A stretch of DNA of 64,000 nt from an uncultured Lachnospiraceae bacterium. Its GTDB lineage: Bacteria > Bacillota > Clostridia > Lachnospirales > Lachnospiraceae. The notes beneath the pieces were generated by a model. That model was not told the DNA's origin. It ran no database searches and saw only the letters and a program-made list of their open reading frames with translations. Position numbers and translations under genes: made by a program. Shown here piece by piece: positions 1 to 8,567 of the stretch; within the stretch, counting starts at the first letter, position 1; each line of letters opens with the position of its first letter. The DNA is taken from NCBI GenBank assembly GCA_902789175.1, contig CADANF010000008.1, positions 1-64,000 of the forward strand, in the 5' to 3' direction.

Positions 1-114
1 GAAGGAACAACTATTATTATTTCAAGTCATTATATGGAAGATATTAAAGTCTTATGTGATGAAGTATATAGAGTAGAAAAGAAGGTTGTTACGAAAGAAT
101 TTAAAAATTCATAA
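1..114 (+). CDS. ABC transporter ATP-binding protein, C-terminal fragment (5' end outside window)
   Basis: The first 37 codons of frame 1 are open from the window edge to a TAA at 112-114. They read EGTTIIISSHYMEDIKVLCD and then a short charged tail. The strand 'TIIISSHYMEDI' is the typical end of an ABC ATPase domain, where the His is the switch (H-loop) residue, and 'LCDEVYRV' fits the strand after it. It is therefore probably the end of an ATP-binding subunit. Substrate and partner cannot be told from this piece. The H-loop match is direct; the family call is inference from a short segment. Confidence 0.6.
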   Translation, partial: EGTTIIISSHYMEDIKVLCDEVYRVEKKVVTKEFKNS

Positions 115-122
115 ATCATATA

Positions 123-151
123 TTGACATAAAATCAAATAAATGCTATATT
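123..151 (+). promoter_or_regulatory. sigma-A type promoter of rplU-prp-rpmA
   Basis: TTGACA at 123-128 and TATATT at 146-151 are separated by exactly 17 bp. This is close to the housekeeping consensus. Transcription would start near 158, leaving a leader of about 85 nt before rplU. Confidence 0.85.
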
Positions 152-157
152 ACACGA

Positions 158-238
158 GTATGCCGCACAACGAGGTTGTATAAGTATGCCCTTTTGGGTG
201 TCACCGTAGATTGGCGAGTAATGATAATAGGAGGTAAC
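158..238 (+). promoter_or_regulatory. candidate ribosomal protein L21 leader RNA
   Basis: The leader between the promoter and rplU has several short hairpins. ACAAC-GAG-GTTGT lies near 168-180, GCCC-TTTT-GGGT near 188-199, and a CACC/GGCG pairing at about 202-217 precedes the ribosome-binding site. Firmicutes commonly carry an autoregulatory L21 leader at this position. The match to that family is by position and hairpin layout only, and I could not run a covariance model. Confidence 0.55.
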
Positions 239-242
239 CTAA

Positions 243-551
243 ATGTACGCAATTATTGCAACAGGCGGAAAGCAGTACAAGGTAGCTGAAGGAGATATCA
301 TTAGAGTTGAGAAGCTCGGCGCAGAGGATGGTGCTGAAGTAACATTTGATGATGTTATTGCTGTAAATAACGATAAGGATCTTCTCGTAGGTGATGCAGT
401 TAAGTCAGCATCAGTTAAGGCTACAGTCGTTAAGACTGCAAAGGCTAAGAAGGTCGTTGTTTATAAGTATAAGCGCAAGACTGGATATCACAAGAAGAAC
501 GGTCATAGACAGCCATATACAGAAGTTAAGATTGAAGCAATCAATGCTTAA
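243..551 (+). CDS. rplU: 50S ribosomal protein L21
   Basis: The 102-residue product is L21, a 23S-rRNA-binding protein of the large subunit. The N-terminal GGKQYKV (about residues 8-14) and the basic C-terminal signature KRKTGYHKKNGHRQ (about 77-90) are diagnostic, and the length is normal. The ATG lies 5 nt after a strong AGGAGGT, which fixes the start. It opens the conserved order rplU-prp-rpmA and is driven by the TTGACA/TATATT promoter at 123-151, probably with feedback through the structured leader. Confidence 0.97.
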   Translation: MYAIIATGGKQYKVAEGDIIRVEKLGAEDGAEVTFDDVIAVNNDKDLLVGDAVKSASVKATVVKTAKAKKVVVYKYKRKTGYHKKNGHRQPYTEVKIEAINA

Positions 552-564
552 TTGACGACAAATT

Positions 565-888
565 ATGATAAAAGCTTGTTTTTATTTAAAGGATAACAAA
601 TATTTTGGATTTCAAGTTTTAGGTCATGCTGGTTATGCTGAAGCGGGTAAAGATATTGTATGTAGTGCAGTTTCTGCTCTTACTATCAATACGGTTAATG
701 CTTTAGAAGAACTTACCGAAGATTCAGTTGTTGTTGAAACAGGTGAGTCTGGTGATATCAAAGCTAAAATCCTTGGTAATGTTAGTCCTGAAAGCGAGAC
801 ACTTATCAAAGCTCTTCGTATTGGATTATGTAATATTTATGAAGAGTATGAAGACGATTATATCAAAATATTCTTTAAGGAGGTCTAA
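565..888 (+). CDS. prp: ribosomal-processing cysteine protease Prp
   Basis: The 107-residue protein belongs to the Prp (YsxB) family. In Firmicutes this protease removes the N-terminal extension of ribosomal protein L27. The catalytic pair is visible in the segment [20 protein letters not shown], as His21 and Cys33. It lies between rplU and rpmA, the invariant position for this family. The following gene encodes an L27 with the matching cleavage site, which confirms the role. Its 3' end carries the AAGGAGG ribosome-binding site of rpmA. Confidence 0.93.
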   Translation: MIKACFYLKDNKYFGFQVLGHAGYAEAGKDIVCSAVSALTINTVNALEELTEDSVVVETGESGDIKAKILGNVSPESETLIKALRIGLCNIYEEYEDDYIKIFFKEV

Positions 889-892
889 TATT

Positions 893-1174
893 GTGCTGAA
901 CATGAATTTACAGTTCTTTGCTCATAAAAAGGGTGTTGGTTCTACAAAGAACGGACGTGACTCTGAATCAAAGAGACTTGGAGCAAAGAGAGCAGACGGC
1001 CAGTTCGTAAAAGCTGGTAACATCTTATATAGACAGCGTGGAACAAAGATCCATCCAGGACTTAATGTTGGACGTGGCGGAGACGATACACTTTTCGCAT
1101 TAACAGATGGAGTTGTTAGATTTGAAAGACTTGGAAGAGATAAGAAGCAGGTATCAGTTCATCCTGTTGCTTAA
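893..1174 (+). CDS. rpmA: 50S ribosomal protein L27 with Prp-cleaved extension
   Basis: I place the start at GTG 893, about 9 nt after AAGGAGG (878-884). This gives a 93-residue protein beginning [18 protein letters not shown] start at ATG 902 would sit 18 nt from the Shine-Dalgarno, and longer upstream frames run into prp. The N-terminal LQFF followed by AHKKG is the known Prp processing site; cleavage leaves the mature L27 that begins with Ala and reaches the peptidyl-transferase centre. A stem-loop terminator follows at about 1204. Confidence 0.93.
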   Translation: MLNMNLQFFAHKKGVGSTKNGRDSESKRLGAKRADGQFVKAGNILYRQRGTKIHPGLNVGRGGDDTLFALTDGVVRFERLGRDKKQVSVHPVA

Positions 1175-1203
1175 TTTCTTTGAAATTTCAAGCTGATGAT
1201 AAA

Positions 1204-1237
1204 GAGGGAGCTTTGTAAAAAGCTCCTTCTTTTTTTA
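1204..1237 (+). terminator. intrinsic terminator after rpmA
   Basis: The stem GGGAGCTTT / AAAGCTCCT has a short GTAA loop and is followed by a run of T residues. It sits between rpmA and obg, so it may be partial, with obg also served by read-through. Confidence 0.7.
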
Positions 1238-1255
1238 GTTTTACGGAGGAAAAAT

Positions 1256-2560
1256 ATGTTTGCTGATAGAGCAAAAATATTTGTAAGAAGTGGAAAAGGC
1301 GGAGATGGTCATGTATCTTTCAGAAGAGAATTATATGTACCTAATGGCGGTCCTGACGGTGGAGACGGAGGAGATGGCGGAGACGTAATACTACGTGTTG
1401 ATCAGGGACTCAATACTCTTACAGATTTTAGAAATATAAGAAAATATAAAGCCGGTGACGGTGAAGAAGGTGGAAAGAAAAATTGCCATGGAGCAGATGG
1501 GGCGGATATTGTCCTTAAGGTTCCACCTGGAACAATTGTAAAAGATTTTGAAACAGGTAAAGTACTTGTGGATATGGCAGAAAGAACAGAAGATTATGTT
1601 CTTTTTAAAGGCGGTAAAGGTGGTAAAGGTAACAGACAGTATGTAACATCTGTTATGCAGGCGCCTAAATATGCTCAGCCAGGACAGCCTGCTATTGAGA
1701 GATATTTAACTCTTGAACTTAAAATGATTGCTGACGTAGGACTTGTAGGTTTCCCAAGTGCCGGAAAATCTACATTTCTTGCAAGTACAACAAATGCGAG
1801 ACCAAAGATTGCCGATTATCATTTTACAACTTTAGTACCTAATCTTGGAGTTGTAGATTTAGGGGCAAAAAATGGTTTTATAATGGCTGATATTCCTGGA
1901 ATCATAGAAGGGGCATCAGAAGGAGTTGGCCTTGGTTTTGAATTCCTTCGTCATATTGAAAGAACTCGTGTGCTTATTCATGTGGTGGATGCGGCTGCCG
2001 TTGAGGGCAGAGATCCTGTTGAAGATATTCACATGATAAATAATGAATTAAAGAAATATAGCGAAGATTTGGCTAAACGTCCGATGGTTATTGCAGCTAA
2101 TAAGATTGATCTTCTTATGGAAGATGAAAGAAAAGAAATCTTAGATAGACTTGAAAATGAATTTGGTAAAGATGGAGTTAAGATTTTCCCTATATCTGCT
2201 GCAACTAAAGAAGGAGTAAAAGAACTTCTTTATGCTGTAAATGATATGATTAAAGATCTCCCTAAAGAGAAAATTATTTTCAGTCCTGAGATTACTCCTG
2301 ATGAATTTAACAGTGATGATCCTAACCTTCCATTCATTGTTAAAAAATCGGAAGAAGAAGATAATGTATATCTTGTTGAAGGCCCACGAATTGAGCGTAT
2401 GCTTGGTTATACAAATCTTGAGGATGAGAGAGGATTCTTATTCTTCCAGAAATTTATGAAGAATAATGGAATCTTAGACGAGTTAAATAACCTTGGAATT
2501 CAGGATGGGGACACTGTTCGCATCTATGGCCATGAGTTTGATTATTATCATGAAGATTAA
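1256..2560 (+). CDS. obg: GTPase Obg (CgtA)
   Basis: The 434-residue protein is the essential ribosome-assembly GTPase Obg. The glycine-rich Obg fold covers residues 1 to about 158, with GGPDGGDGGDGG at 31-42. The P-loop GFPSAGKS is at 165-172, switch DIPG and NKID motifs follow, and an OCT domain occupies the C-terminus. The start is the ATG at 1256, preceded by GGAGG. The same frame stays open 20 codons further upstream, but that stretch spans the rpmA terminator. It heads the chain obg-yhbY-yqeK-rsfS, all tied to ribosome maturation or stress. Confidence 0.96.
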   Translation: MFADRAKIFVRSGKGGDGHVSFRRELYVPNGGPDGGDGGDGGDVILRVDQGLNTLTDFRNIRKYKAGDGEEGGKKNCHGADGADIVLKVPPGTIVKDFETGKVLVDMAERTEDYVLFKGGKGGKGNRQYVTSVMQAPKYAQPGQPAIERYLTLELKMIADVGLVGFPSAGKSTFLASTTNARPKIADYHFTTLVPNLGVVDLGAKNGFIMADIPGIIEGASEGVGLGFEFLRHIERTRVLIHVVDAAAVEGRDPVEDIHMINNELKKYSEDLAKRPMVIAANKIDLLMEDERKEILDRLENEFGKDGVKIFPISAATKEGVKELLYAVNDMIKDLPKEKIIFSPEITPDEFNSDDPNLPFIVKKSEEEDNVYLVEGPRIERMLGYTNLEDERGFLFFQKFMKNNGILDELNNLGIQDGDTVRIYGHEFDYYHED

Positions 2561-2569
2561 GGAGAGAAT

Positions 2570-2878
2570 ATGACAACAAAAGAAAGAGCCTATTTAAAAG
2601 GCCTTGCAATGAATATTGATCCTGTACTTTCTCTTGGAAAGGCAAGTCTTACACCTGAATTTACTTCAGCAGTTGCTGAAGCTATTGAGGCAAGAGAACT
2701 TATAAAGATTAATGTACTTAAAAATTGTATGGATGATCCTCATACTGTAGGAAATACTCTTGCTGAGCGTACAAGAGCTGAACTTGTGCAGGTTATAGGA
2801 AGAAAAATTGTACTTTATAAGAGAAATCCTGATAAAACAAAGATCTATTTCCCTGGTGAAAAGATAAAGAAGAATTAA
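2570..2878 (+). CDS. yhbY: YhbY family RNA-binding protein (CRM domain)
   Basis: The 102-residue product is a single CRS1/YhbY (CRM) domain. The opening MTTKERAYLKGLAMNIDPVL and the later ELIKINVLKNCMD match the family of pre-50S-associated RNA-binding proteins. The GAGAG ribosome-binding site and a 9-nt gap to obg indicate co-transcription. In related Firmicutes nadD normally follows, but here the next gene is yqeK. Role in late 50S assembly is from family knowledge. Confidence 0.9.
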   Translation: MTTKERAYLKGLAMNIDPVLSLGKASLTPEFTSAVAEAIEARELIKINVLKNCMDDPHTVGNTLAERTRAELVQVIGRKIVLYKRNPDKTKIYFPGEKIKKN

Positions 2879-2905
2879 TTAAGATTTAAGAACAGGAGAA
2901 TAGCT

Positions 2906-3472
2906 ATGGATAGAGAAGAGGCTGTTAAAAGGCTTAAATCAAAGTTAACTGAAAAGCGATTCGTTCATTCTGTTGGAGTTGAATATACAGCTGGATGTAT
3001 GGCATTCATTTATGATGTGGATGTTAAAAAAGCCAGACGTGCAGGGCTTTTGCATGACTGTGCTAAATGTATCCCTACAGAAGAAAAACTTAAAAAGGCA
3101 AAAAAACTTGGCCTTCCTGTTAATAAATTTGAAGAAAAGAATCCGGATCTTTTGCATGGAAAGCTTGGAGCTTATTATGCTAAGGAAAAGTATGGTATAG
3201 AAGATGAAGAAGTTCTTTCTGCGATTACTTATCATACAACTGGAAAAACGGATATGACAATGCTTGAAAAGATTATTTTTGTGGCGGACTATATTGAACC
3301 TAATAGAAAGATGATAAAAGATCTTCCAGAAATAAGAAAAGAAGCTTTTAGTGATATAGATAAATGTATCTGTCATATTCTGAAAAACACTTTGGATTAT
3401 CTTAACACGAAAGATCTGGCTATAGATGATCTTACAAATGAAACATATAAATACTATATGAAACAAAACTAA
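2906..3472 (+). CDS. yqeK: HD-domain Ap4A hydrolase (YqeK)
   Basis: The 188-residue protein is of the YqeK family, which in Firmicutes splits diadenosine tetraphosphate symmetrically to two ADP. The metal ligands of the HD fold are visible: His21, the LLHDCAK motif (His50-Asp51), His in DLLHGKLG, the paired His of ITYHTTGK, and Asp in FVADYIEPNRK. It starts at an ATG after AGGAG. Its usual neighbour nadD is absent upstream, while rsfS follows 12 nt downstream as expected. Confidence 0.92.
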   Translation: MDREEAVKRLKSKLTEKRFVHSVGVEYTAGCMAFIYDVDVKKARRAGLLHDCAKCIPTEEKLKKAKKLGLPVNKFEEKNPDLLHGKLGAYYAKEKYGIEDEEVLSAITYHTTGKTDMTMLEKIIFVADYIEPNRKMIKDLPEIRKEAFSDIDKCICHILKNTLDYLNTKDLAIDDLTNETYKYYMKQN

Positions 3473-3484
3473 ACAGGTGAAAAA

Positions 3485-3832
3485 ATGACTGAAATTAATA
3501 ATATGATAGCCACATGCTGCGAAGCTTTAAGTGATAAGAAAGGATTTGATATAAAGATCCTTGATGTTACAAAACTTTCTACTATATGTGATGATTTCAT
3601 CATAGCTTCAGGTTCTAATAAATCTCAGCTTGATGCACTTTGTGACAGTGTAGAAGAAGCAATGGGACGCGCTGGTTATATAATGAGAAACCGTGAAGGC
3701 CAGTCACAGAGCGGCTGGATCTTACTGGATTATTATGACATTGTAGTTCATATATTCTCTGATGAAATGAGGGAGTTCTATAATATTGAGCATACCTGGA
3801 GAGATGCAGTAGTAAACGAATATCAAAAATAA
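3485..3832 (+). CDS. rsfS: ribosome silencing factor RsfS
   Basis: The 115-residue product is RsfS (RsfA/Iojap), which binds L14 and blocks subunit joining when nutrients are short. The central DFIIASGSNKSQLDALCDSV and the C-terminal SGWILLDYYDIVVHIF and YNIEHTW blocks are the family hallmarks. It closes the obg-yhbY-yqeK-rsfS operon and ends just before a strong bidirectional terminator shared with lexA. Confidence 0.95.
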   Translation: MTEINNMIATCCEALSDKKGFDIKILDVTKLSTICDDFIIASGSNKSQLDALCDSVEEAMGRAGYIMRNREGQSQSGWILLDYYDIVVHIFSDEMREFYNIEHTWRDAVVNEYQK

Positions 3833-3846
3833 ATGATCAAGAAATA

Positions 3847-3877
3847 AAAACCTCTGCCGTATTATGCAGAGGTTTTT
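3847..3877. terminator. bidirectional terminator between rsfS and lexA
   Basis: The inverted repeat CCTCTGC / GCAGAGG has an 8-nt loop. It is flanked by AAAA on the left and TTTTT on the right, so it works for rsfS on + and lexA on -. Confidence 0.88.
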
Positions 3878-3922
3878 ATCATAATTTAGTCAGGTTAAAA
3901 ATTATTTAATGACTAAGTTTAA

Positions 3923-4543
3923 TTATCGGTAGGATCTCATTAATCCTATGACTCTTCCTACTACAGTACATTCTTCAACAATGATAGGATCCATGGAATC
4001 ATTTTCAGGCTGAAGTCTGAAATGTCCATTTTCTTTATAAAATCTCTTAACTGTTGCTGAATCATCTACAAGACATACAGCAATCTCACCATTGCTTACT
4101 TCAGGAGTCTGCTCAATGATAAGAATATCTTTATCAAATATTCCCGCATTTATCATGCTTTCACCTTTAACTTTAAGCATAAAGGTCTGATTATTTGAAA
4201 GGAATTGTGGAAGTATAGGAATATAGTCCATGATATTTTCTGTTGCAAGAAGAGGCTGACCCGCTGCAACTTCACCTACCAGTGGAACATTTACAACTTC
4301 TCTTCTTGAAAGATTAAATTCATCATCATCTACTATTTCAATGGTTCTTGATTTGGATTGATCTCTTCTGATAAATCCTTTTTTTTCTAAAGCTTCTAAA
4401 TGCGCAAATACAGAAGAAGTAGAAGAGAGTCCTACTTTATCACCAATTTCTCTTACTGATGGTGGGTATCCTTTATTCAAAATGCAGTCTTTGATAAATG
4501 CATATATTTCTTCCTGTCTTTTAGTAAGGGTATTTTTATCCAT
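3923..4543 (-). CDS. lexA: SOS repressor LexA
   Basis: The 206-residue protein is LexA. An N-terminal winged helix (1 to about 70) carries the recognition part VREIGDKVGLSS. The autocleavage site is Ala94-Gly95 (EVAAGQP). The catalytic dyad is Ser129 (KGESM) and Lys166 (ATVKRF). All residues needed for RecA-stimulated self-cleavage are present. It starts after TCCGGAGGATTT. Its own promoter (4581-4609) is flanked by two LexA-box-like sites, so it is probably autoregulated. hisZ is divergent. Confidence 0.97.
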   Translation of the reverse strand: MDKNTLTKRQEEIYAFIKDCILNKGYPPSVREIGDKVGLSSTSSVFAHLEALEKKGFIRRDQSKSRTIEIVDDDEFNLSRREVVNVPLVGEVAAGQPLLATENIMDYIPILPQFLSNNQTFMLKVKGESMINAGIFDKDILIIEQTPEVSNGEIAVCLVDDSATVKRFYKENGHFRLQPENDSMDPIIVEECTVVGRVIGLMRSYR

Positions 4544-4563
4544 AAATCCTCCGGATTAAAATC

Positions 4564-4575
4564 GAAAATTTGTTT
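4564..4575. promoter_or_regulatory. candidate SOS box, lexA-proximal
   Basis: GAAA-ATTT-GTTT differs from GAAC-N4-GTTY at one base. It would lie in the lexA 5' leader, just downstream of the predicted start of transcription. Confidence 0.5.
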
Positions 4576-4580
4576 ACATT

Positions 4581-4609
4581 ATTCTATCACAGCAGTAGTT
4601 TTATTGCAA
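4581..4609 (-). promoter_or_regulatory. lexA promoter
   Basis: On the - strand TTGCAA (4604-4609) and TAGAAT (4581-4586) are separated by 17 bp. The -35 box overlaps the SOS box at 4608-4619, so LexA bound there would block RNA polymerase. Confidence 0.65.
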
Positions 4610-4619
4610 ACAAATGTTC
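4608..4619. promoter_or_regulatory. SOS box (LexA operator) at the lexA/hisZ divergence
   Basis: On the - strand this reads GAAC-ATTT-GTTT, a full match to GAAC-N4-GTTY as known in Clostridia. It overlaps the lexA -35 box and lies about 18 bp upstream of the hisZ -35 box. Confidence 0.75.
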
Positions 4620-4637
4620 CCTGTTTTTACTTTTTCC

Positions 4638-4666
4638 TTGAATCACCGAAAGATTTGCTTTATTAT
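4638..4666 (+). promoter_or_regulatory. promoter of the histidine operon
   Basis: TTGAAT (4638-4643) and TATTAT (4661-4666) have a 17-bp spacer. The leader would be only about 30 nt, which leaves no room for a T-box or attenuator, so histidine control must act elsewhere. Confidence 0.65.
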
Positions 4667-4702
4667 ATAGCTAACTATGTAAAAATAAGGAGAATTTATG
4701 TT

Positions 4703-5968
4703 ATGAGAGAAACACTGCTGCACACTCCTGAAGGAGTAAGGGACATTTATGGAACTGAATGCGAAAAAAAGATTGCACTTGTAAATTCAATCCATCATGT
4801 GCTGCATCTGTACGGTTATCATGATATTGAAACTCCAAGTTTTGAATTCTTTGATATCTTTAATTATGATAAGGGATCAGCCCCTTCAAATTTAATGTAT
4901 AAATTCTTTGATAGAAATAATAATACATTAGTTTTAAGACCTGATATCACTCCATCTATTGCCAGATGTACGGCTAAGTATTATCAGGATGAGGAACTTC
5001 CTATCAGACTTTGCTACAATGGAAAGACCTATATAAATGCTCCTATTCATCAGGGAAAGATCAATGAGATTTCACAGATCGGATGTGAACTTATAAATGA
5101 TGATTCTTCAGCTGCTGATGCTGAAATGATCTCAAGTATAGTAGACTGTCTTAAAACTTCTGGATTAAAAGATTTTCAGATTGAAATAGGTGATGTGGAC
5201 TTTTTTAAAGGCCTTATGGAAGAAGCAGGAGTATCTGATGATATCGAAGAAAAGATAAGAGATTTTATCCAGATAAAGAATTTTTTTGGCCTCAGTGAAT
5301 ATGTAGACAGCCTTGATATTTCCGATAATCTGAAAAAATGTTTTAAAGAATTTGATACTCTTTTCGGTGGAGAAGAAGTATTAGAAAGAGCCGCATCTTA
5401 TACTACTAGTAAAAGAGCCCTTGAAGCAATCGACAGATTAAAGAAAGTTTATAAGGCAATATCATATTATAATTATGAGAATTATATAGATTTTGATTTT
5501 TCAACTCTTAATGGATATGACTATTATACAGGTATTGTATTCAGTGGTTATACTTATGGAACAGGAGACGCCATAGTAAAAGGTGGAAGATATAATAATC
5601 TGCTTCCTCAGTTTGGCAAGGATGCTCCTTCCATTGGTTTTGCTGTTGTTATTGATGAACTTTTTAATGCACTAGAAAGGCAGCACCTTAATATAGAACC
5701 AAAAAATGATATAACAATTATCCTTTATAATATTGAAGATCAGGAAGATGCTATAGGTTTAGCTGAAAAATTAAGAAATAAAAATATAAAGACTCAGCTG
5801 ATACGTAAATCAAAGAGACATGATTTTAATGAATATAAGGAATATGCAAGTCGTAATAAAGTAGATAAGATCTATTATTTCCTCGGTGGCGCTGATTGTA
5901 TCATCTATAAGACCGAAGACTTGAGTGAAGAGACTAAGACATTAAAAGAGATCAGGGAGGAAATTTAA
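4703..5968 (+). CDS. hisZ: ATP phosphoribosyltransferase regulatory subunit HisZ
   Basis: The 421-residue protein is HisZ, a histidyl-tRNA-synthetase paralogue that lacks aminoacylation but forms the regulatory half of the HisZ-HisG enzyme. [13 protein letters not shown] near the N-terminus and the class-II motif [15 protein letters not shown] (about residues 80-95) identify it. I use ATG 4703, about 9 nt after AAGGAG, rather than the open frame running upstream from 4604, which covers the promoter. It is 1 nt from hisG. Confidence 0.93.
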   Translation: MRETLLHTPEGVRDIYGTECEKKIALVNSIHHVLHLYGYHDIETPSFEFFDIFNYDKGSAPSNLMYKFFDRNNNTLVLRPDITPSIARCTAKYYQDEELPIRLCYNGKTYINAPIHQGKINEISQIGCELINDDSSAADAEMISSIVDCLKTSGLKDFQIEIGDVDFFKGLMEEAGVSDDIEEKIRDFIQIKNFFGLSEYVDSLDISDNLKKCFKEFDTLFGGEEVLERAASYTTSKRALEAIDRLKKVYKAISYYNYENYIDFDFSTLNGYDYYTGIVFSGYTYGTGDAIVKGGRYNNLLPQFGKDAPSIGFAVVIDELFNALERQHLNIEPKNDITIILYNIEDQEDAIGLAEKLRNKNIKTQLIRKSKRHDFNEYKEYASRNKVDKIYYFLGGADCIIYKTEDLSEETKTLKEIREEI

Positions 5969-5969
5969 T

Positions 5970-6614
5970 ATGCGTTATCTTACATTTGCCCTTGCTAAAG
6001 GAAGACTTGCCAAGAAATCTATGGAGCTTTTTGAAAAGATTGGGATCTCATGTGAAGAGATGAAAGATAAAGATACAAGAAAGCTCATTTTTACAAATGA
6101 AGAATTAGGACTTAAATTTTTCCTGGCTAAACCAAGTGATGTTCCTACTTATGTTGAATATGGAGCTGCAGATATTGGTGTAGTTGGTAAAGATACTATT
6201 CTTGAAGAAGGAAGAAATATATATGAAGTTATGGATCTTGGATTTGGAAAGTGCCGTATGTGTGTATGTGGGCCAGAATCTGCAAGAGAACTTCTTAAGA
6301 AAAATGAGATCATCCGTGTAGCGACCAAGTATCCTAACATTGCTAAGGCTCATTTTACTAATAAAAAAAATCAGACCGTGGAGATAATCAAACTTAATGG
6401 TTCCGTTGAATTAGCTCCACTTGTAGGACTTTCAGAAGTAATTGTTGATATCGTTGAAACCGGATCAACGCTTAAAGAAAATGGACTTACAGTACTTGAA
6501 GAAGTAACTCCTCTTTCTGCAAGAATCGTTGTAAACCAGGTTTCACTTAAAATGGAACATGAAAGGATCAGAAAGTTCCTTACTGACTTAAATGAAGTAC
6601 TTAATAATAACTAA
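5970..6614 (+). CDS. hisG: ATP phosphoribosyltransferase, short form HisG
   Basis: The 214-residue protein is the short HisG, which lacks the C-terminal regulatory domain and therefore needs HisZ. It carries out the first step of histidine synthesis, ATP plus PRPP to phosphoribosyl-ATP. [21 protein letters not shown] at the N-terminus, [12 protein letters not shown] in the middle and the PRPP-binding [14 protein letters not shown] near residue 155-170 are typical. The start overlaps the end region of hisZ with AGGGAGG upstream, indicating tight coupling of the two subunits. Confidence 0.96.
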   Translation: MRYLTFALAKGRLAKKSMELFEKIGISCEEMKDKDTRKLIFTNEELGLKFFLAKPSDVPTYVEYGAADIGVVGKDTILEEGRNIYEVMDLGFGKCRMCVCGPESARELLKKNEIIRVATKYPNIAKAHFTNKKNQTVEIIKLNGSVELAPLVGLSEVIVDIVETGSTLKENGLTVLEEVTPLSARIVVNQVSLKMEHERIRKFLTDLNEVLNNN

Positions 6615-6632
6615 AATATAAAGGAGATTAAT

Positions 6633-7931
6633 ATGAGAATCGTAAAACTTGATGCTGCTTCAAAGCAGAACTTAATGAGAGATCTTCTCAAAAGAACACC
6701 TGATAATTATGGTCCATACGAAAAGACTGTTAAAGAGATAGTTGAAGATATCCATCAGAACGGCGATCGTGCTTTATTTAGTTACACAAAGAAGTTTGAT
6801 AAAGCTGATATTAATGCTTCTAATATTCAGGTTACTGAGAAAGAGATAAAGGATGCCTATAAGAAAATAGATCCTGAGCTTATTTGTGTAATAAAGAAAG
6901 CTATCGTTAATATAAAGAGTTATCACGAACTTCAGAAGAGAAACAGCTGGATCACAACTAAAGAGGATGGAATAATCCTTGGACAGCAGATTTCTCCTAT
7001 TGAATATGCTGGTGTATATGTACCAGGTGGTAAAGCTGCTTATCCTTCAACAGTTTTAATGAATGTACTTCCTGCTAAAGTTGCAGGAGTGGAAAATATC
7101 ATTATGTGTACTCCATGTAATCAGGAGGGAAAAGTATATCCACTTACTCTTGTAGCAGCAAATGAAGCTGGAGTTGATAAGATCTTTAAGTGTGGCGGAG
7201 CACAGGCAATTGCAGCTCTTGCTTATGGAACAGAATCTATTCCAAAGGTAGATAAGATAGTAGGTCCTGGTAACATTTTTGTTGCTATGGCAAAACGCAC
7301 AGTATTTGGACATGTTTCAATCGACTCAATCGCAGGTCCTAGTGAAGTTCTTGTACTTGCAGATGATACAGCAGATGCAAGATATGTAGCTGCTGATCTT
7401 CTTTCACAGGCAGAACATGATGAACTTGCTTCAGCAATCCTTGTTACAACCAGCGAAAGACTTGCGAGCGAAGTATCAGTCTGGGTTGATAAATTTGTAT
7501 CCCGTCTCGAAAGAAAGGAGATAATGCAGAAATCTCTTGATAATTTTGGATATATCCTTCTTACAGATACGATGGAAGAAGCAATAGCTACTGCAAATGA
7601 GATTGCTCCGGAACATATGGAGATCTTAACTGTTAATCCATTTGAGACTATGACAAAGATTAAGAATGCGGGCGCTATGTTCCTTGGCCCTTATTCTTCA
7701 GAACCTCTTGGAGACTATTTTGCAGGACCAAATCACGTTCTTCCTACTAATGGAACAGCAAGATTCTTCTCACCACTCGGAGTAGATGATTTTGTTAAGA
7801 AATCAAGCATCATAAGCTATTCAAAAGAAGCACTTGCTAAGGTTCATACTGATATAGAAAAATTTGCTACTGCTGAACAGCTTACAGCTCATGCTAATTC
7901 TATCGCTGTAAGATTCACAGAAGAAGATTAA
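6633..7931 (+). CDS. hisD: histidinol dehydrogenase
   Basis: The 432-residue enzyme oxidises L-histidinol to histidine in two NAD-dependent steps. The family blocks are all here: YVPGGKAAYPSTVLMN, the GGAQAIAALAYGTESIP stretch, KIVGPGN, the zinc and base region LLSQAEHDELASAIL, and the C-terminal GPNHVLPT. Length is standard. It sits in the operon hisZ-G-D-B-IE after an AAGGAG site 18 nt from hisG. Confidence 0.97.
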   Translation: MRIVKLDAASKQNLMRDLLKRTPDNYGPYEKTVKEIVEDIHQNGDRALFSYTKKFDKADINASNIQVTEKEIKDAYKKIDPELICVIKKAIVNIKSYHELQKRNSWITTKEDGIILGQQISPIEYAGVYVPGGKAAYPSTVLMNVLPAKVAGVENIIMCTPCNQEGKVYPLTLVAANEAGVDKIFKCGGAQAIAALAYGTESIPKVDKIVGPGNIFVAMAKRTVFGHVSIDSIAGPSEVLVLADDTADARYVAADLLSQAEHDELASAILVTTSERLASEVSVWVDKFVSRLERKEIMQKSLDNFGYILLTDTMEEAIATANEIAPEHMEILTVNPFETMTKIKNAGAMFLGPYSSEPLGDYFAGPNHVLPTNGTARFFSPLGVDDFVKKSSIISYSKEALAKVHTDIEKFATAEQLTAHANSIAVRFTEED

Positions 7932-7950
7932 ATTTTTTTAGGGGGAAATT

Positions 7951-8544
7951 ATGAAAGAAAGATGTGCTACAATTAATAGAAAGACAAATGAAACAGATAT
8001 TTCCATTACCATTGATCTTGATGGTAGTGGAAAGGCTGATATAGATACCGGCATTGGTTTTTTCGACCACATGCTTAACAGTTTTGCTAAGCATGGCTTT
8101 TTTGATCTTACTGTAAAATGTAAAGGTGATCTTTATGTAGATTCACATCATACTATAGAAGATTGCGGTATCGTACTTGGTCAGGCAATAAAGAAAGCTT
8201 TAGGAGATAAGGCCGGCATCAGAAGATATTCAGGCTTTATGATGCCTATGGATGAAGCACTTATTGCGGCTGCAGTAGATCTTTCAGGAAGACCTTATCT
8301 TGTATATGATCTTAACCTTGAGGTACCCGTTCTTGGAACTTTCGATACAGAAATGGTCAAAGAATTCTTTTATGCAGTAAGTTATAGTGCAGAAATGAAT
8401 ATAAATATAAAGCAGATTACAGGAAGCAATACTCATCATATTATCGAAGCTGCATTTAAAGGCTTCGCAAATGCCTTAAGTCTTGCTGTAGAACTTGATC
8501 CTAGATTAAAAGGCGGGGTGCTTTCAACTAAAGGATCTATTTAA
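7951..8544 (+). CDS. hisB: imidazoleglycerol-phosphate dehydratase
   Basis: The 197-residue enzyme dehydrates imidazole glycerol phosphate to imidazole acetol phosphate. The metal-binding motifs FFDHML (about 36-41), DSHHTIED and [12 protein letters not shown] are intact. It is a monofunctional HisB without the phosphatase domain of enterobacteria. A GGGGGA ribosome-binding site is just upstream. The operon lacks hisC, hisH, hisA and hisF, which must be elsewhere in the genome. Confidence 0.96.
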   Translation: MKERCATINRKTNETDISITIDLDGSGKADIDTGIGFFDHMLNSFAKHGFFDLTVKCKGDLYVDSHHTIEDCGIVLGQAIKKALGDKAGIRRYSGFMMPMDEALIAAAVDLSGRPYLVYDLNLEVPVLGTFDTEMVKEFFYAVSYSAEMNINIKQITGSNTHHIIEAAFKGFANALSLAVELDPRLKGGVLSTKGSI

Positions 8545-8567
8545 GATTAGAAGGAGGTTTAGGGATT

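Noticed and set aside
86-289. Small + strand ORF over the rplU leader
   Set aside because: It overlaps the promoter, the leader and the rplU start in another frame and has no ribosome-binding site.
2945-3466. 173-residue - strand ORF
   Set aside because: It is fully antisense to yqeK, and rich in Phe/Ile/Cys as expected from the complement of A-rich coding sequence.
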